Notes: a model not told the origin generated them from the letters alone. A stretch of 6,216 nt of DNA from Actinomycetes bacterium (GCA_021793895.1 JAJYRW010000091.1:1-6216); one strand, 5' to 3'. Shown: positions 1-6,216, counted from the stretch's first letter. Program-made: numbers and translations.

Positions 1-1
1 C

Positions 2-295
2 TCCCCATTCCCCGATTTTGCGGCCGTAGCGGGTGAACATTACCCCTACCTGCCCGTTCAACTGCTACTGCGCGACCGTTTCGAAACTGTGGAATACCTG
101 CAAGACAGCCAAGTGCCCACCACAGTCGTCTACGGTTCCGCAGACAATATAGTGCCAGCTGAACTGAGCGCTTCAGTTGCAACCGAAGCGGGCAATCTGC
201 ATGAAGAACTCGTTCTTCAAGGCGTCGGGCACAACGATGCCCCCATGTTCGGGCAGCCAGTGGTTGACACAGCAGTGCGGTTAGCTAGCGAATAG
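2..295 (+). CDS. Alpha/beta-hydrolase fold protein, C-terminal part (5' end outside window)
   Basis: The frame is open from the first complete codon at position 2 to a TAG stop at 293-295, so this is the last 97 codons of a gene that begins upstream. An in-frame GTG at 89 exists, but coding sense continues upstream of it (HYPYLPVQLLLRDRFET), so it is not the real start. The visible part matches the last third of an alpha/beta hydrolase. A beta-strand leads into YGSADNIVP, whose Asp (codon 143-145) fits the catalytic acid. GVGHND follows, whose His (codon 230-232) fits the catalytic base. The nucleophile serine would lie upstream of the window. The LLLRDRF segment resembles ABHD12/ABHD13-like or prolyl-oligopeptidase-like hydrolases of actinobacteria. 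The substrate cannot be told from this fragment. It is probably a flanking host gene, not part of the defence cluster, because 377 bp separate it from the next gene. Confidence 0.8.
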   Translation, partial: SPFPDFAAVAGEHYPYLPVQLLLRDRFETVEYLQDSQVPTTVVYGSADNIVPAELSASVATEAGNLHEELVLQGVGHNDAPMFGQPVVDTAVRLASE

Positions 296-562
296 CAGGT
301 GTGCACGACGCTATGTGCGAACCCAGCACAGCATCAAAAGGTGCCGTGAACTTTGAACCAGCGTGTCCTCCTGCCAGGTAGGCAAGTCGCCTGATCCCGG
401 CTCCAATCGACTCGCAGAGTGATGTCGCTTCAGAGCTAAGGCAGGAAACGCAACACACACAATTCAACGCTTTTGAGTCAGACGCGGCGGATTCGCCGTC
501 GAAGTTTATAACTCCCGAAAACTTTACTTACATAAACGCCTAAGCCAAGGGCTTGTGTCATA

Positions 563-595
563 CCCGGATCGGTGGCCCATCTATGGAAATCCGGG
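563..595. repeat. Inverted repeat CCCGGAT / ATCCGGG with nested CCAT / ATGG
   Basis: Perfect 7-bp arms lie at 563-569 and 589-595, separated by 19 bp. Inside the gap is a second small inverted repeat, CCAT-CT-ATGG (577-586), so the whole segment could fold as an interrupted hairpin or serve as a protein-binding site. It ends 77 bp before the antitoxin start codon. There is no T-run after it, which argues against a terminator. The repeat is seen directly; a regulatory role is inference. Confidence 0.5.
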
Positions 596-603
596 CCCGC
601 GGT

Positions 604-619
604 GTTACAGTTGTAACTG
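604..619. promoter_or_regulatory. Overlapping palindromes, candidate operator of the toxin-antitoxin operon
   Basis: Two overlapping inverted repeats share this stretch: GTTAC-AGTT-GTAAC (604-617) and CAGTT-GT-AACTG (608-619). They end 53 bp before the ATG of the HTH antitoxin. Type II antitoxins commonly bind palindromes near their own promoter and repress it, so this is the best operator candidate in the window. I cannot place a clear -35/-10 pair on it. Short palindromes also occur by chance. Confidence 0.35.
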
Positions 620-672
620 CAACCATAAGCGGGCAGCAAAACTTACCCGACTTCCCCTTGAGATAGGCCGCC

Positions 673-1104
673 ATGTCCACGAAAACTAAAGAAGCCATCA
701 TTGTCGATGAAACTTTACGTGCTGAGGCAGAAGACTTCGTAAACAAGATCGATGACATTCAGGTCACTGGTGTTGAAGTCAGGTTAAGCAATGGCGATGT
801 CCTGCCGCTGCCGCCGCGCTTAGCTAAATTCATTGAACGCATGATTGAGGCCGCCACTGCGCAAACTACGCGCATCATGTCACTGCCGGAAGAGTTAACA
901 ACCACGGTCGCTGCTGATCAATTAGGTGTATCAAGGCCGACTCTTATGAAATGGGCGCGACAAGGCAAAATTGACTCACATAAAGTCGGCTCACACCACA
1001 GGTTTAAGACCAGCGACGTACAGAAACTTGCCAAGCAGCTTCATGAAGAGAAACAACGCGCTTTTGCAGAACTCCGCGCGCTGGACGAGCAGCTCGAAGA
1101 ATAG
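673..1104 (+). CDS. Excisionase-like HTH protein, putative antitoxin of a PIN toxin
   Basis: This 143-residue protein probably binds DNA and neutralises the PIN protein encoded just downstream. Residues 75-119 form a MerR/excisionase-type helix-turn-helix with its wing: TVAADQLGVSRPTLMKW is the HTH, and the following GKI..HKVGSHHRF is the typical short wing before a final helix (TSDVQKLA). Residues 1-70 have no motif I recognise. They hold a strand-like VTGVEVRLSNGDVLPLP segment and a helix (LAKFIERMIEAA), perhaps used for dimerisation. The C-terminus (about 120-143) is highly charged and helical, rich in Glu, Lys and Arg, a plausible toxin-contacting tail. The ATG at 673 is preceded only by a weak Shine-Dalgarno-like AGATAGG (661-667). 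The stop is 43 bp before the toxin ATG, consistent with one operon. Autoregulation through the upstream palindromes is inferred. A phage excisionase is an alternative reading, but no integrase is present and the PIN partner favours an antitoxin. Confidence 0.82.
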   Translation: MSTKTKEAIIVDETLRAEAEDFVNKIDDIQVTGVEVRLSNGDVLPLPPRLAKFIERMIEAATAQTTRIMSLPEELTTTVAADQLGVSRPTLMKWARQGKIDSHKVGSHHRFKTSDVQKLAKQLHEEKQRAFAELRALDEQLEE

Positions 1105-1147
1105 TTCCAAATTTGTCATAGCCATTGGCTCGTATTCAAGCGTGCCA

Positions 1148-1735
1148 ATGCGGGTTTTTGTAGATGCCAATGTGCTGTGTAGCCGTACGCTGCGTGATTG
1201 GCTTTTTTTAACGCGCCTTGAAGCTGGTATGTATACGCTTCATGCCACCAGAGATGTGATCGTCGAGACCCTTCGAGCAACGCGACATCGCAATGCAAAA
1301 GCCTCCGGCAAATTCATCACGGACTTAGAAGCGAAACTTTACGCATCGCTGGATGAAGTATTTGATGATTTTTCTAGTTCAGAATCTGTCCCCGGCATCG
1401 ATATTAACGATCTGCACGTGCACACTGCCGTACTTCATTGCAAGGCAGATGCCTTAATTACTCAAAACGTTAAAGATTTCGGTGATCCGGCTGATTTGGC
1501 CTACGAACTCTACACGCCGGATGACTTCCTCTGCCTTGCCGACGACAGTAGCCCACTTACCATGCGCAGTGTCACAAAGAAACAGAATAACTATTGGCAA
1601 AATCGGCCGGACTCCAAGAAAAAATCGTTAACAGAAGCCTTGCATGGCGCAGATTGTCCGGATTTTGCTATAAGAGTGAACCAGCACCTACGTGTGCTAT
1701 CGGGCGTTCGTAAATCTTTTGAGCGCAGCCGTTAG
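1148..1735 (+). CDS. PIN-domain toxin (predicted ribonuclease)
   Basis: Predicted Mg-dependent RNase of the PIN superfamily, the toxin of the pair with the HTH protein upstream. The protein has 195 residues from the ATG at 1148. It opens with MRVFVDANVL, the classical first strand with catalytic Asp6, followed by SRTLRDWLF, which I know from actinobacterial PIN proteins paired with excisionase-type antitoxins. Other expected acidic positions are present: Glu40 (VIVET), Asp88 (NDLHVHTAVL), Asp101 and Asp110 (ADALITQNVKDF). The catalytic set therefore looks intact. After the PIN core (about 1-130) comes a basic extension of some 65 residues, including VTKKQNNYW, that may contact RNA or the antitoxin. 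The frame is open back to 971, inside the antitoxin gene, but that 59-codon upstream part is Ser/Asn-rich and not PIN-like. I therefore choose 1148; a GTG at 1142 is equally possible. No good Shine-Dalgarno sequence precedes either, so translation may depend on the antitoxin cistron. Confidence 0.85.
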   Translation: MRVFVDANVLCSRTLRDWLFLTRLEAGMYTLHATRDVIVETLRATRHRNAKASGKFITDLEAKLYASLDEVFDDFSSSESVPGIDINDLHVHTAVLHCKADALITQNVKDFGDPADLAYELYTPDDFLCLADDSSPLTMRSVTKKQNNYWQNRPDSKKKSLTEALHGADCPDFAIRVNQHLRVLSGVRKSFERSR

Positions 1736-1800
1736 TCACGAACAACTTTCGTCGCGCTCCCTCCGTAAGTCAGCCCCACCTAGTAGGCTGCTGCCAGTCC

Positions 1801-1806
1801 TAAAGT
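1801..1806 (+). promoter_or_regulatory. Possible -10 element for the hsd operon
   Basis: TAAAGT fits the loose actinobacterial TANNNT -10 pattern and lies 22 bp before the GTG of hsdM, in the 93-bp gap after the toxin gene. No good -35 hexamer is found 16-19 bp upstream. A transcript starting just downstream would have a very short leader. It may be chance, and the hsd genes could instead be transcribed by read-through from the toxin-antitoxin operon. Confidence 0.2.
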
Positions 1807-1813
1807 CCGAACT

Positions 1814-1819
1814 AAAAGG
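1814..1819 (+). promoter_or_regulatory. Ribosome binding site that supports the GTG start of hsdM
   Basis: AAAAGG ends 9 nt before the GTG at 1829. The HsdM family N-terminal sequence (NHASFIWNAAD) begins right after this GTG, so site and homology agree on the start. Confidence 0.55.
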
Positions 1820-1828
1820 CTTATCCCT

Positions 1829-3814
1829 GTGCTGAATCACGCATCCTTCATCTGGAACGCCGCCGATATTTTGCGCGGAACTTATAAGCAACACCAGTAT
1901 GGTTCGATTATTTTGCCGTTCACGGTGCTGGCCGGTTTAGACGCGGTGCTGGCCGAAACGAAAGCCGCTGTTGTAGAGGCCCTCGAGGGTTACAGTGTCG
2001 ATGAGGAACCGCCGCTAGCCATGCTGCGCAACCGCGCAAATCACCAGTACTCCTTTTTCAACCGCTCGCAGCACACCCTAAAGACTCTGCAGGGAGACGC
2101 CGACAACCTCGAGCAGAACCTGCGCGACTACGTTAATTCTTTCTCGGCCAATGTGCGCGATATTTTCGAGCAGTACAAGTTTGAAGAGGTCATTCAAGAC
2201 CTAGGCGCCCACGATCTGCTGCTGCAGATTCTTCAGCACTTCGCCAAGGCCGACTTGCACCCGCGCAATGTCGACAACGACCAGATGGGCCACATATTTG
2301 AAGAACTGATCCGCCGTTTCGCGGAAGCCTCGAACGAAACAGCCGGAGAGCACTTCACTCCACGTGAAGTGATCGAACTCATGGTTACGCTCCTGCTTAC
2401 GGACGACGAAGATCTGATGAAGCAAGCCGTGGTCCGTGATGTTTATGACCCCACGGCCGGCACGGGCGGCATGCTTTCGGTCGCCGATGACAAGATCCGT
2501 GATTTCAACCCCTCCGCGCAGGTAAATTTACTTGGTCAGGAGCTAAACCCGGAGTCCTATGCGATTTGTAAGGCTGACATGGTGGTGAAGGGCCAGCACA
2601 TTGAAAATATTGTGCAGGGCAACACGCTCACAGATCCGGCTTTTGAAAACCGCACTTTCCACTATTGCCTCTCGAACCCACCTTTCGGCGTCGACTGGAA
2701 ACAATCGCGACAAATCGTCGAAGCGGAGCATAAAAACTTGGGGTTTGCAGGACGCTTCGGCCCCGGCGTGCCCCCGGTTTCGGACGGCGCCCTGCTCTTT
2801 TTGCTCCACTTGGTCTCGAAGATGCGAGATCCAATTGAGGACGGCGACTCTTCTGCTGGGCGCGGAGCGATCGTTTTGAATGGCTCACCCCTGTTTACGG
2901 GCGGGGCCGGATCAGGACCTTCTAATATTCGTAAGTGGCTGCTGGAGTCGGACTATTTGGAAGCAATTATCGGACTGCCCACCGACATGTTCTATAACAC
3001 CGGAATTTCTACCTATATTTGGATTCTCAATAAGAGCAAGCCCAAACGGCGCCGGGGCAAAGTGCAGCTGATTGACGCTACCGAAATGTTTGAGAAATTA
3101 CGCAAGTCAATCGGCAGCAAGCGCAATCAGCTCTCCGAAGAGCACATCAAAGATATCGCGCGGATATACGAAGCCTTCGAGGAATCAAAACTTTCGAAAA
3201 TATTCCACAATGAAGACTTTTTCTACCGCACAATCACGGTCGACCGCCCGCAGCGCCTGAATTATGCATTTACCACCGAACGGGTCGAGCGCGTCTTTAA
3301 CGCCACCGCGATAAAGCGGCTTAAGGACGACGACCAACTGGCTTTGCGCACCGCGCTCGATAAGGCGACGGTCCAGTGGGCAACGGAGAAACAAGATCCG
3401 GGCGTAGTCTCCACAGACCGCGCAGCATTTACTAAACGCGTGCACGCCGTAGTGAACGAGGCCGACATTAAGTTGACAGCCGCAGGGATGCGCGCAGTTA
3501 TCGACGCGCTGTCGGAACGCGATGAAGACGGCGAGGTGGTCCTAAAATCCGGTAAACCAGCCGCCGATACAGGACTGCGCGATACCGAAAACGTGCCCTG
3601 GGACGAAGACATCCACGAGTACTTCGAACGCGAAGTAAAACCCTTCGTACCCGATGCCTGGATCGACGAAACAAGAACACGTGAAGGCGCGGAAATCCCA
3701 TTCACGCGACACTTCTACGAATACGTTCCACCCCGCCCCCTGGAAGAAATCGACCGCGACCTCGACGAAGTCCTCGGACGCATCCGCCAACGCCTTGAGC
3801 AGGTGAAAGCGTGA
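1829..3814 (+). CDS. hsdM: Type I restriction-modification system, methyltransferase subunit HsdM
   Basis: This is the N6-adenine DNA methyltransferase subunit. With HsdS it methylates adenines in the target sequence using S-adenosylmethionine, and it is also a core part of the restriction complex. The protein has 661 residues. Residues 3-140 are the helical HsdM N-terminal domain (NHASFIWNAADILRG, ILPFTVLAGLD). The N6_Mtase domain follows: GEHFTPREV (173-181) is the motif X region, DPTAGTGGM (207-215) is the SAM-binding motif I, and NPPF (283-286) is the catalytic motif IV. All look intact. It is longer than EcoKI HsdM (529 residues) because of a C-terminal extension with PWDEDIHEYF and PFVPDAWID, as usual for this subfamily, and it ends in a charged helix (LEEIDRDLDEVLGRIRQRL) that probably packs on HsdS. 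Start is GTG at 1829. The stop overlaps the start of hsdS by 4 bp (GTGA), so the two are probably translationally coupled. Confidence 0.97.
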   Translation: MLNHASFIWNAADILRGTYKQHQYGSIILPFTVLAGLDAVLAETKAAVVEALEGYSVDEEPPLAMLRNRANHQYSFFNRSQHTLKTLQGDADNLEQNLRDYVNSFSANVRDIFEQYKFEEVIQDLGAHDLLLQILQHFAKADLHPRNVDNDQMGHIFEELIRRFAEASNETAGEHFTPREVIELMVTLLLTDDEDLMKQAVVRDVYDPTAGTGGMLSVADDKIRDFNPSAQVNLLGQELNPESYAICKADMVVKGQHIENIVQGNTLTDPAFENRTFHYCLSNPPFGVDWKQSRQIVEAEHKNLGFAGRFGPGVPPVSDGALLFLLHLVSKMRDPIEDGDSSAGRGAIVLNGSPLFTGGAGSGPSNIRKWLLESDYLEAIIGLPTDMFYNTGISTYIWILNKSKPKRRRGKVQLIDATEMFEKLRKSIGSKRNQLSEEHIKDIARIYEAFEESKLSKIFHNEDFFYRTITVDRPQRLNYAFTTERVERVFNATAIKRLKDDDQLALRTALDKATVQWATEKQDPGVVSTDRAAFTKRVHAVVNEADIKLTAAGMRAVIDALSERDEDGEVVLKSGKPAADTGLRDTENVPWDEDIHEYFEREVKPFVPDAWIDETRTREGAEIPFTRHFYEYVPPRPLEEIDRDLDEVLGRIRQRLEQVKA

Positions 3815-4971
3815 GCCTCGTAGTGTCTAATCAGCGTATGCGTATTCCAGGGCATTGGGTAGACACGCGTCTGGGCAGAGTAGTTAGATTTGCCAATGGT
3901 GCCGACTACAGAGAGGTCGAAACAGACGAGCCTGGGTACCCTGTTTATGGGTCAGGAGGACAATTCCGGTGGGCATCAGATTACTTGCATGACGGCCCAT
4001 CAGTCCTGTTTGGGCGAAAAGGAACCTTGGATAGGCCGCTGTATGTTGACGGTAAATTTTGGACCGTCGACACCATGTACTACACAATTCCAAATAGAAG
4101 ACTAATCGACCCAAGATTTCTCTACTATTGGGCACTGCGCTTCCCATTCGATTATTACGCGACAAACACGGCTGTTCCGAGTATGACGCAAAATGGTCTT
4201 TCCAGTGAACCGCTATCGCTCCCACCACTGCTAGAACAGCGGCGGATTGTGGAGTTTTTGGATCACGAAACCGCCGAAATCGACGCCTTCATCGTCGATT
4301 TAACTCGATATAAACGATTGCTGCTTGAGCGACACACGTCTACTATCAATTACCATCTCGACAACACGGACTGGTCAGTTCAACCGATTAAGAGAGTTTT
4401 TAAAAGTCTAAACCACATGCGCGTCCCTCTAAGCGCTGACCAACGTGGTGAGATGCAAGGAGATGTTCCGTATTACGGAGCCTCAGGCCAAATTGACCAA
4501 GTCAATGATTACATTTTTGATGAAGATCTCGTGCTCGTGTCGGAAGACGGAGCTAACCTACTTATGCGATCGACCCCTATCGCTTTTCCAGTTCGCGGTA
4601 AAGCTTGGGTCAACAACCATGCTCATATTCTGAGGCCTCCAAGCAGCCATGTAGAACTTTGGAGCGCAGTCATACAAATTCGAGATATCGCACCGTTCGT
4701 AACTGGATCTGCTCAGCCCAAATTTACCGCAGAAGCGCTAGCAAATTTCCCTATAAGTGTCCCTCCAGAAAAGCATTGGGAACAATTAAACTCGTTCATC
4801 CTTCAATTAACGCGAAATTTTGAAACAGGATATTCAGAAGTGAATGAAGCGGTCAAGTTGTCGAAGGAGCGTCGTTCGGCTCTAATCTCGGCGGCCGTGA
4901 CGGGCCAAATTGATGTCTCGGACCGCTACGCTGCCGAGAAGGTCTACGAAGAAGTGGAGTCTGTGCAGTGA
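3811..4971 (+). CDS. hsdS: Type I restriction-modification system, specificity subunit HsdS
   Basis: This subunit reads the bipartite DNA target for both methylation and restriction. It has 386 residues and the expected two-fold plan. Target recognition domain 1 (about 14-138) contains YPVYGSGGQF and FGRKGTLDRP. A central conserved helical region (139-180) opens with PPLLEQRRIVEFLDHETAEID. Target recognition domain 2 (about 188-318) contains VPYYGASGQI, DGANLL and VNNHAHIL. A distal conserved region (319-370) contains PPEKHWEQLNSFI and SALISAAVTGQIDV. Neither domain shows a break. The specificity cannot be read from sequence by eye. The start is GTG at 3811, overlapping the hsdM stop, with AGGTGA at 3801-3806 as ribosome binding site; an ATG at 3838 (residue 10) is a less likely alternative. 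Sampled stretches of this gene are AT-richer than hsdM or hsdR (25 of 60 bases G or C at 4081-4140), as often seen where recognition domains have been exchanged. Confidence 0.96.
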   Translation: MSLVVSNQRMRIPGHWVDTRLGRVVRFANGADYREVETDEPGYPVYGSGGQFRWASDYLHDGPSVLFGRKGTLDRPLYVDGKFWTVDTMYYTIPNRRLIDPRFLYYWALRFPFDYYATNTAVPSMTQNGLSSEPLSLPPLLEQRRIVEFLDHETAEIDAFIVDLTRYKRLLLERHTSTINYHLDNTDWSVQPIKRVFKSLNHMRVPLSADQRGEMQGDVPYYGASGQIDQVNDYIFDEDLVLVSEDGANLLMRSTPIAFPVRGKAWVNNHAHILRPPSSHVELWSAVIQIRDIAPFVTGSAQPKFTAEALANFPISVPPEKHWEQLNSFILQLTRNFETGYSEVNEAVKLSKERRSALISAAVTGQIDVSDRYAAEKVYEEVESVQ

Positions 4972-6216
4972 GCGCACCGCATCAGGAACGGTCTTTCCAG
5001 AATGAGATTGTGTCCCAACTGGTGGCGCATGGCTGGTTGCATTCTTCTAACAGCGCCGGTTATGACCAGGAAAGAGCCCTGTATCCGGAAGACCTACTGG
5101 GTTGGTTGGAAGATTCTGATCCCAAAAACTTCGCCCGCATTGTCCACCCTGATGCTTCGGAGGCTAACCAAGAAAAGGGCCGCAAGCGCATTCTGGACCG
5201 CGTCGTTCGACGTCTGAAGACTCCCGAGGCGCAAGGTGGGGGAGTCCTCAATACGATTCGCAAGGGCTTTGACCTTCCCGGAGCTCAGAGATTTGACCTC
5301 GTCCAGCCCCCGCCGGCTGATAATCGGAATCCGAATCTGCTGGATCGATATGCGAAAAACCGGCTCCGCGTGGTTGAAGAGGTCACGTACTCCGCTGATG
5401 GCGGGCGGATCGACTTGGTCCTGTTCCTCAATGGAATACCGGTTGCCACGCTCGAATTAAAAACAGACTTTACTCAGTCGGTCCAAAACGCCATCGATCA
5501 ATATAAATTCCACCGCCACCCTCGCGGTAATCCGCTGCTCACCTACGGGCGGGGCGCGATCGTGCATATGGCGGTGTCGCCGTCCGAAATTTATATGACC
5601 ACCCGACTAGAGGGAAAGGCGACGTTCTTCCTTCCCTTCAACAAGGGGCACAAAAACGGGGCTGGGAACCCGCCGCGGACGGATGCTTCAGCCACTGCTT
5701 ATCTGTGGGAAGAAATTCTCCATCCAGACACGTGGTTGGCGATTATCACCAAGTTCGTCTACACAAATAAGGAAGAGCGCTTCGACCCCATCACCGGCAA
5801 AACCAGTCGGAAAACCCAAATCCGTTTCCCGCGCTACCACCAGTGGCGGGCCGTCACGCGCCTCGTTGCGACCGCGCGCGAAGCCGGGCCGGGGCGCAAC
5901 TACCTGATTCAGCACTCCGCCGGTTCGGGAAAGACCGACTCCATTGCTTGGACCGCGCACCAACTGGCGTCTTTGCACCGGGAAGATGGTGAAAAAGTAT
6001 TCGACACCGTCTTTGTGCTCGCTGACCGGCAAGTACTCGATAAACAGTTGCAAGAAGCGGTCGACCAACTAGTTACCCGCACCGGAACCTTCCATGCGAT
6101 CACCCGCGGAACCGAGGGATCGAAAACAAAGAAATTAATCACTGCGCTGGCCGCCGGGGTTCCAATTATTGGCGTGACGCTACAAACGTTTCCCCATGCG
6201 CTCTCGCCATTCAGCG
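4968..6216 (+). CDS. hsdR: Type I restriction-modification system, restriction subunit HsdR (N-terminal part, runs off the window)
   Basis: This is the ATP-dependent translocase and endonuclease subunit that joins HsdM2-HsdS to cut unmodified DNA. Translation from GTG at 4968 is open for 416 codons to the window edge with no stop. The N-terminal nuclease domain carries a PD-(D/E)xK site: Asp149 in GRIDLVLFL, and Glu163 and Lys165 in ATLELKTDF, followed by QNAIDQYKFHR, the usual QxxxY-type helix. The SF2 translocase begins with RYHQWRAV (a Q-motif-like region) and Walker A HSAGSGKT (316-323, Lys322), then VFVLADRQVLDKQL (motif Ia region). The DEAD/DEAH box, later helicase motifs and C-terminal domain lie beyond the window; family members are about 1000 residues, so over half is missing here. 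The start overlaps the hsdS stop by 4 bp (GTGA), and TGGAG at 4955-4959 is a fitting ribosome binding site. Nothing visible suggests inactivation. Confidence 0.96.
   Translation, partial: MSAPHQERSFQNEIVSQLVAHGWLHSSNSAGYDQERALYPEDLLGWLEDSDPKNFARIVHPDASEANQEKGRKRILDRVVRRLKTPEAQGGGVLNTIRKGFDLPGAQRFDLVQPPPADNRNPNLLDRYAKNRLRVVEEVTYSADGGRIDLVLFLNGIPVATLELKTDFTQSVQNAIDQYKFHRHPRGNPLLTYGRGAIVHMAVSPSEIYMTTRLEGKATFFLPFNKGHKNGAGNPPRTDASATAYLWEEILHPDTWLAIITKFVYTNKEERFDPITGKTSRKTQIRFPRYHQWRAVTRLVATAREAGPGRNYLIQHSAGSGKTDSIAWTAHQLASLHREDGEKVFDTVFVLADRQVLDKQLQEAVDQLVTRTGTFHAITRGTEGSKTKKLITALAAGVPIIGVTLQTFPHALSPFS

Larger units (their letters stand above)
296..672. other. Non-coding interval between hydrolase and toxin-antitoxin genes
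   Basis: No convincing gene lies in these 377 bp. The short minus-strand frames here give low-complexity, Cys/Ser-rich translations without a recognisable domain, and one of them runs on into the antitoxin gene. The 3' part (about 563-619) carries inverted repeats, listed separately. A small GC-rich hairpin, cggcg-gatt-cgccg, lies at 485-498 but has no following T-run, so it is at best a weak terminator for the hydrolase gene. TATAAC at 507-512 resembles a -10 box but has no -35 partner at suitable spacing. The promoter of the toxin-antitoxin operon must lie somewhere in this interval. Confidence 0.6.

Noticed and set aside
340..420. tRNA-like look on the minus strand (GGTTCAAA resembling a T-loop after GGAGG)
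   Set aside because: The T-stem does not pair and no proper anticodon arm or acceptor stem can be built around it.
285..467. Minus-strand reading frame of 60 codons, Cys-rich N-terminus
   Set aside because: No domain or family resemblance, no clear ribosome binding site, and it overlaps the end of the hydrolase gene; it is best seen as a chance frame.
485..498. GC-rich hairpin cggcg-gatt-cgccg as terminator of the hydrolase gene
   Set aside because: The stem is only 5 bp and lacks a following T-run; it lies almost 200 bp after the stop codon.
507..512. TATAAC as -10 box of the toxin-antitoxin promoter
   Set aside because: The nearest TTGAGT (473-478) is 28 bp away, too far for a -35 partner, and the box would give a leader of about 150 nt. 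Not supported enough to list as a promoter.
673..1104. HTH protein as a phage excisionase marking a prophage
   Set aside because: No integrase, att site or phage gene is visible, and the PIN gene immediately downstream fits an antitoxin better.
971..1147. Upstream in-frame extension of the PIN gene starting inside the antitoxin gene
   Set aside because: The 59 added residues are Ser/Asn-rich and not PIN-like, and they overlap the well-supported HTH domain coding region in another frame. The conserved PIN start is at 1148.
3262..3790. Several minus-strand frames of 67-147 codons inside hsdM
   Set aside because: They are antisense shadows of the hsdM coding sequence, rich in Arg/Ser/Val without any domain.
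5688..6142. Minus-strand frames of 126 and 77 codons at the end of the window
   Set aside because: They lie opposite the HsdR coding region, which has Walker A and nuclease motifs on the + strand, and show no domain of their own.

Overview
The window looks like part of a defence-gene region in an actinobacterium. Base composition is moderate, roughly half G+C by eye. All three restriction-modification genes start with GTG. The alpha/beta hydrolase and the HTH/PIN pair resemble protein families I associate with Actinomycetota; Corynebacterium or a relative is my guess, and nothing in the window proves the genus.

Layout, all on the + strand: (1) the 3' end of an alpha/beta-hydrolase gene (2-295), which reads like a host housekeeping or lipid-associated hydrolase; (2) a 377-bp stretch without a convincing gene (296-672) that holds two inverted repeats close to the next gene; (3) a two-gene type II toxin-antitoxin module, an excisionase-like helix-turn-helix antitoxin (673-1104) and a PIN-domain toxin (1148-1735); (4) a 93-bp gap; (5) a complete hsdM (1829-3814), a complete hsdS (3811-4971) and the first 416 codons of hsdR (4968 to the window end), forming a type I restriction-modification operon in the order M-S-R.

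How the genes work together: HsdM and HsdS form the modification methyltransferase, and addition of HsdR gives the ATP-dependent restriction complex. HsdS chooses the bipartite DNA target through two target recognition domains. The M/S and S/R junctions are both GTGA overlaps of 4 bp, so translation is probably coupled and subunit ratios fixed. The PIN protein is predicted to be an RNase held in check by the HTH protein, which probably also represses its own operon. The upstream palindromes are the obvious candidate operator. The toxin-antitoxin pair sits directly upstream of the restriction operon and may stabilise it or back it up, but that link is inference from position only.

I found no insertion sequence, CRISPR array, tRNA or clear rho-independent terminator. 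The individual modules belong to known families. The points most worth a second look are the TA/type I RM juxtaposition, the palindromes before the antitoxin, and the internally repeated, AT-richer hsdS.
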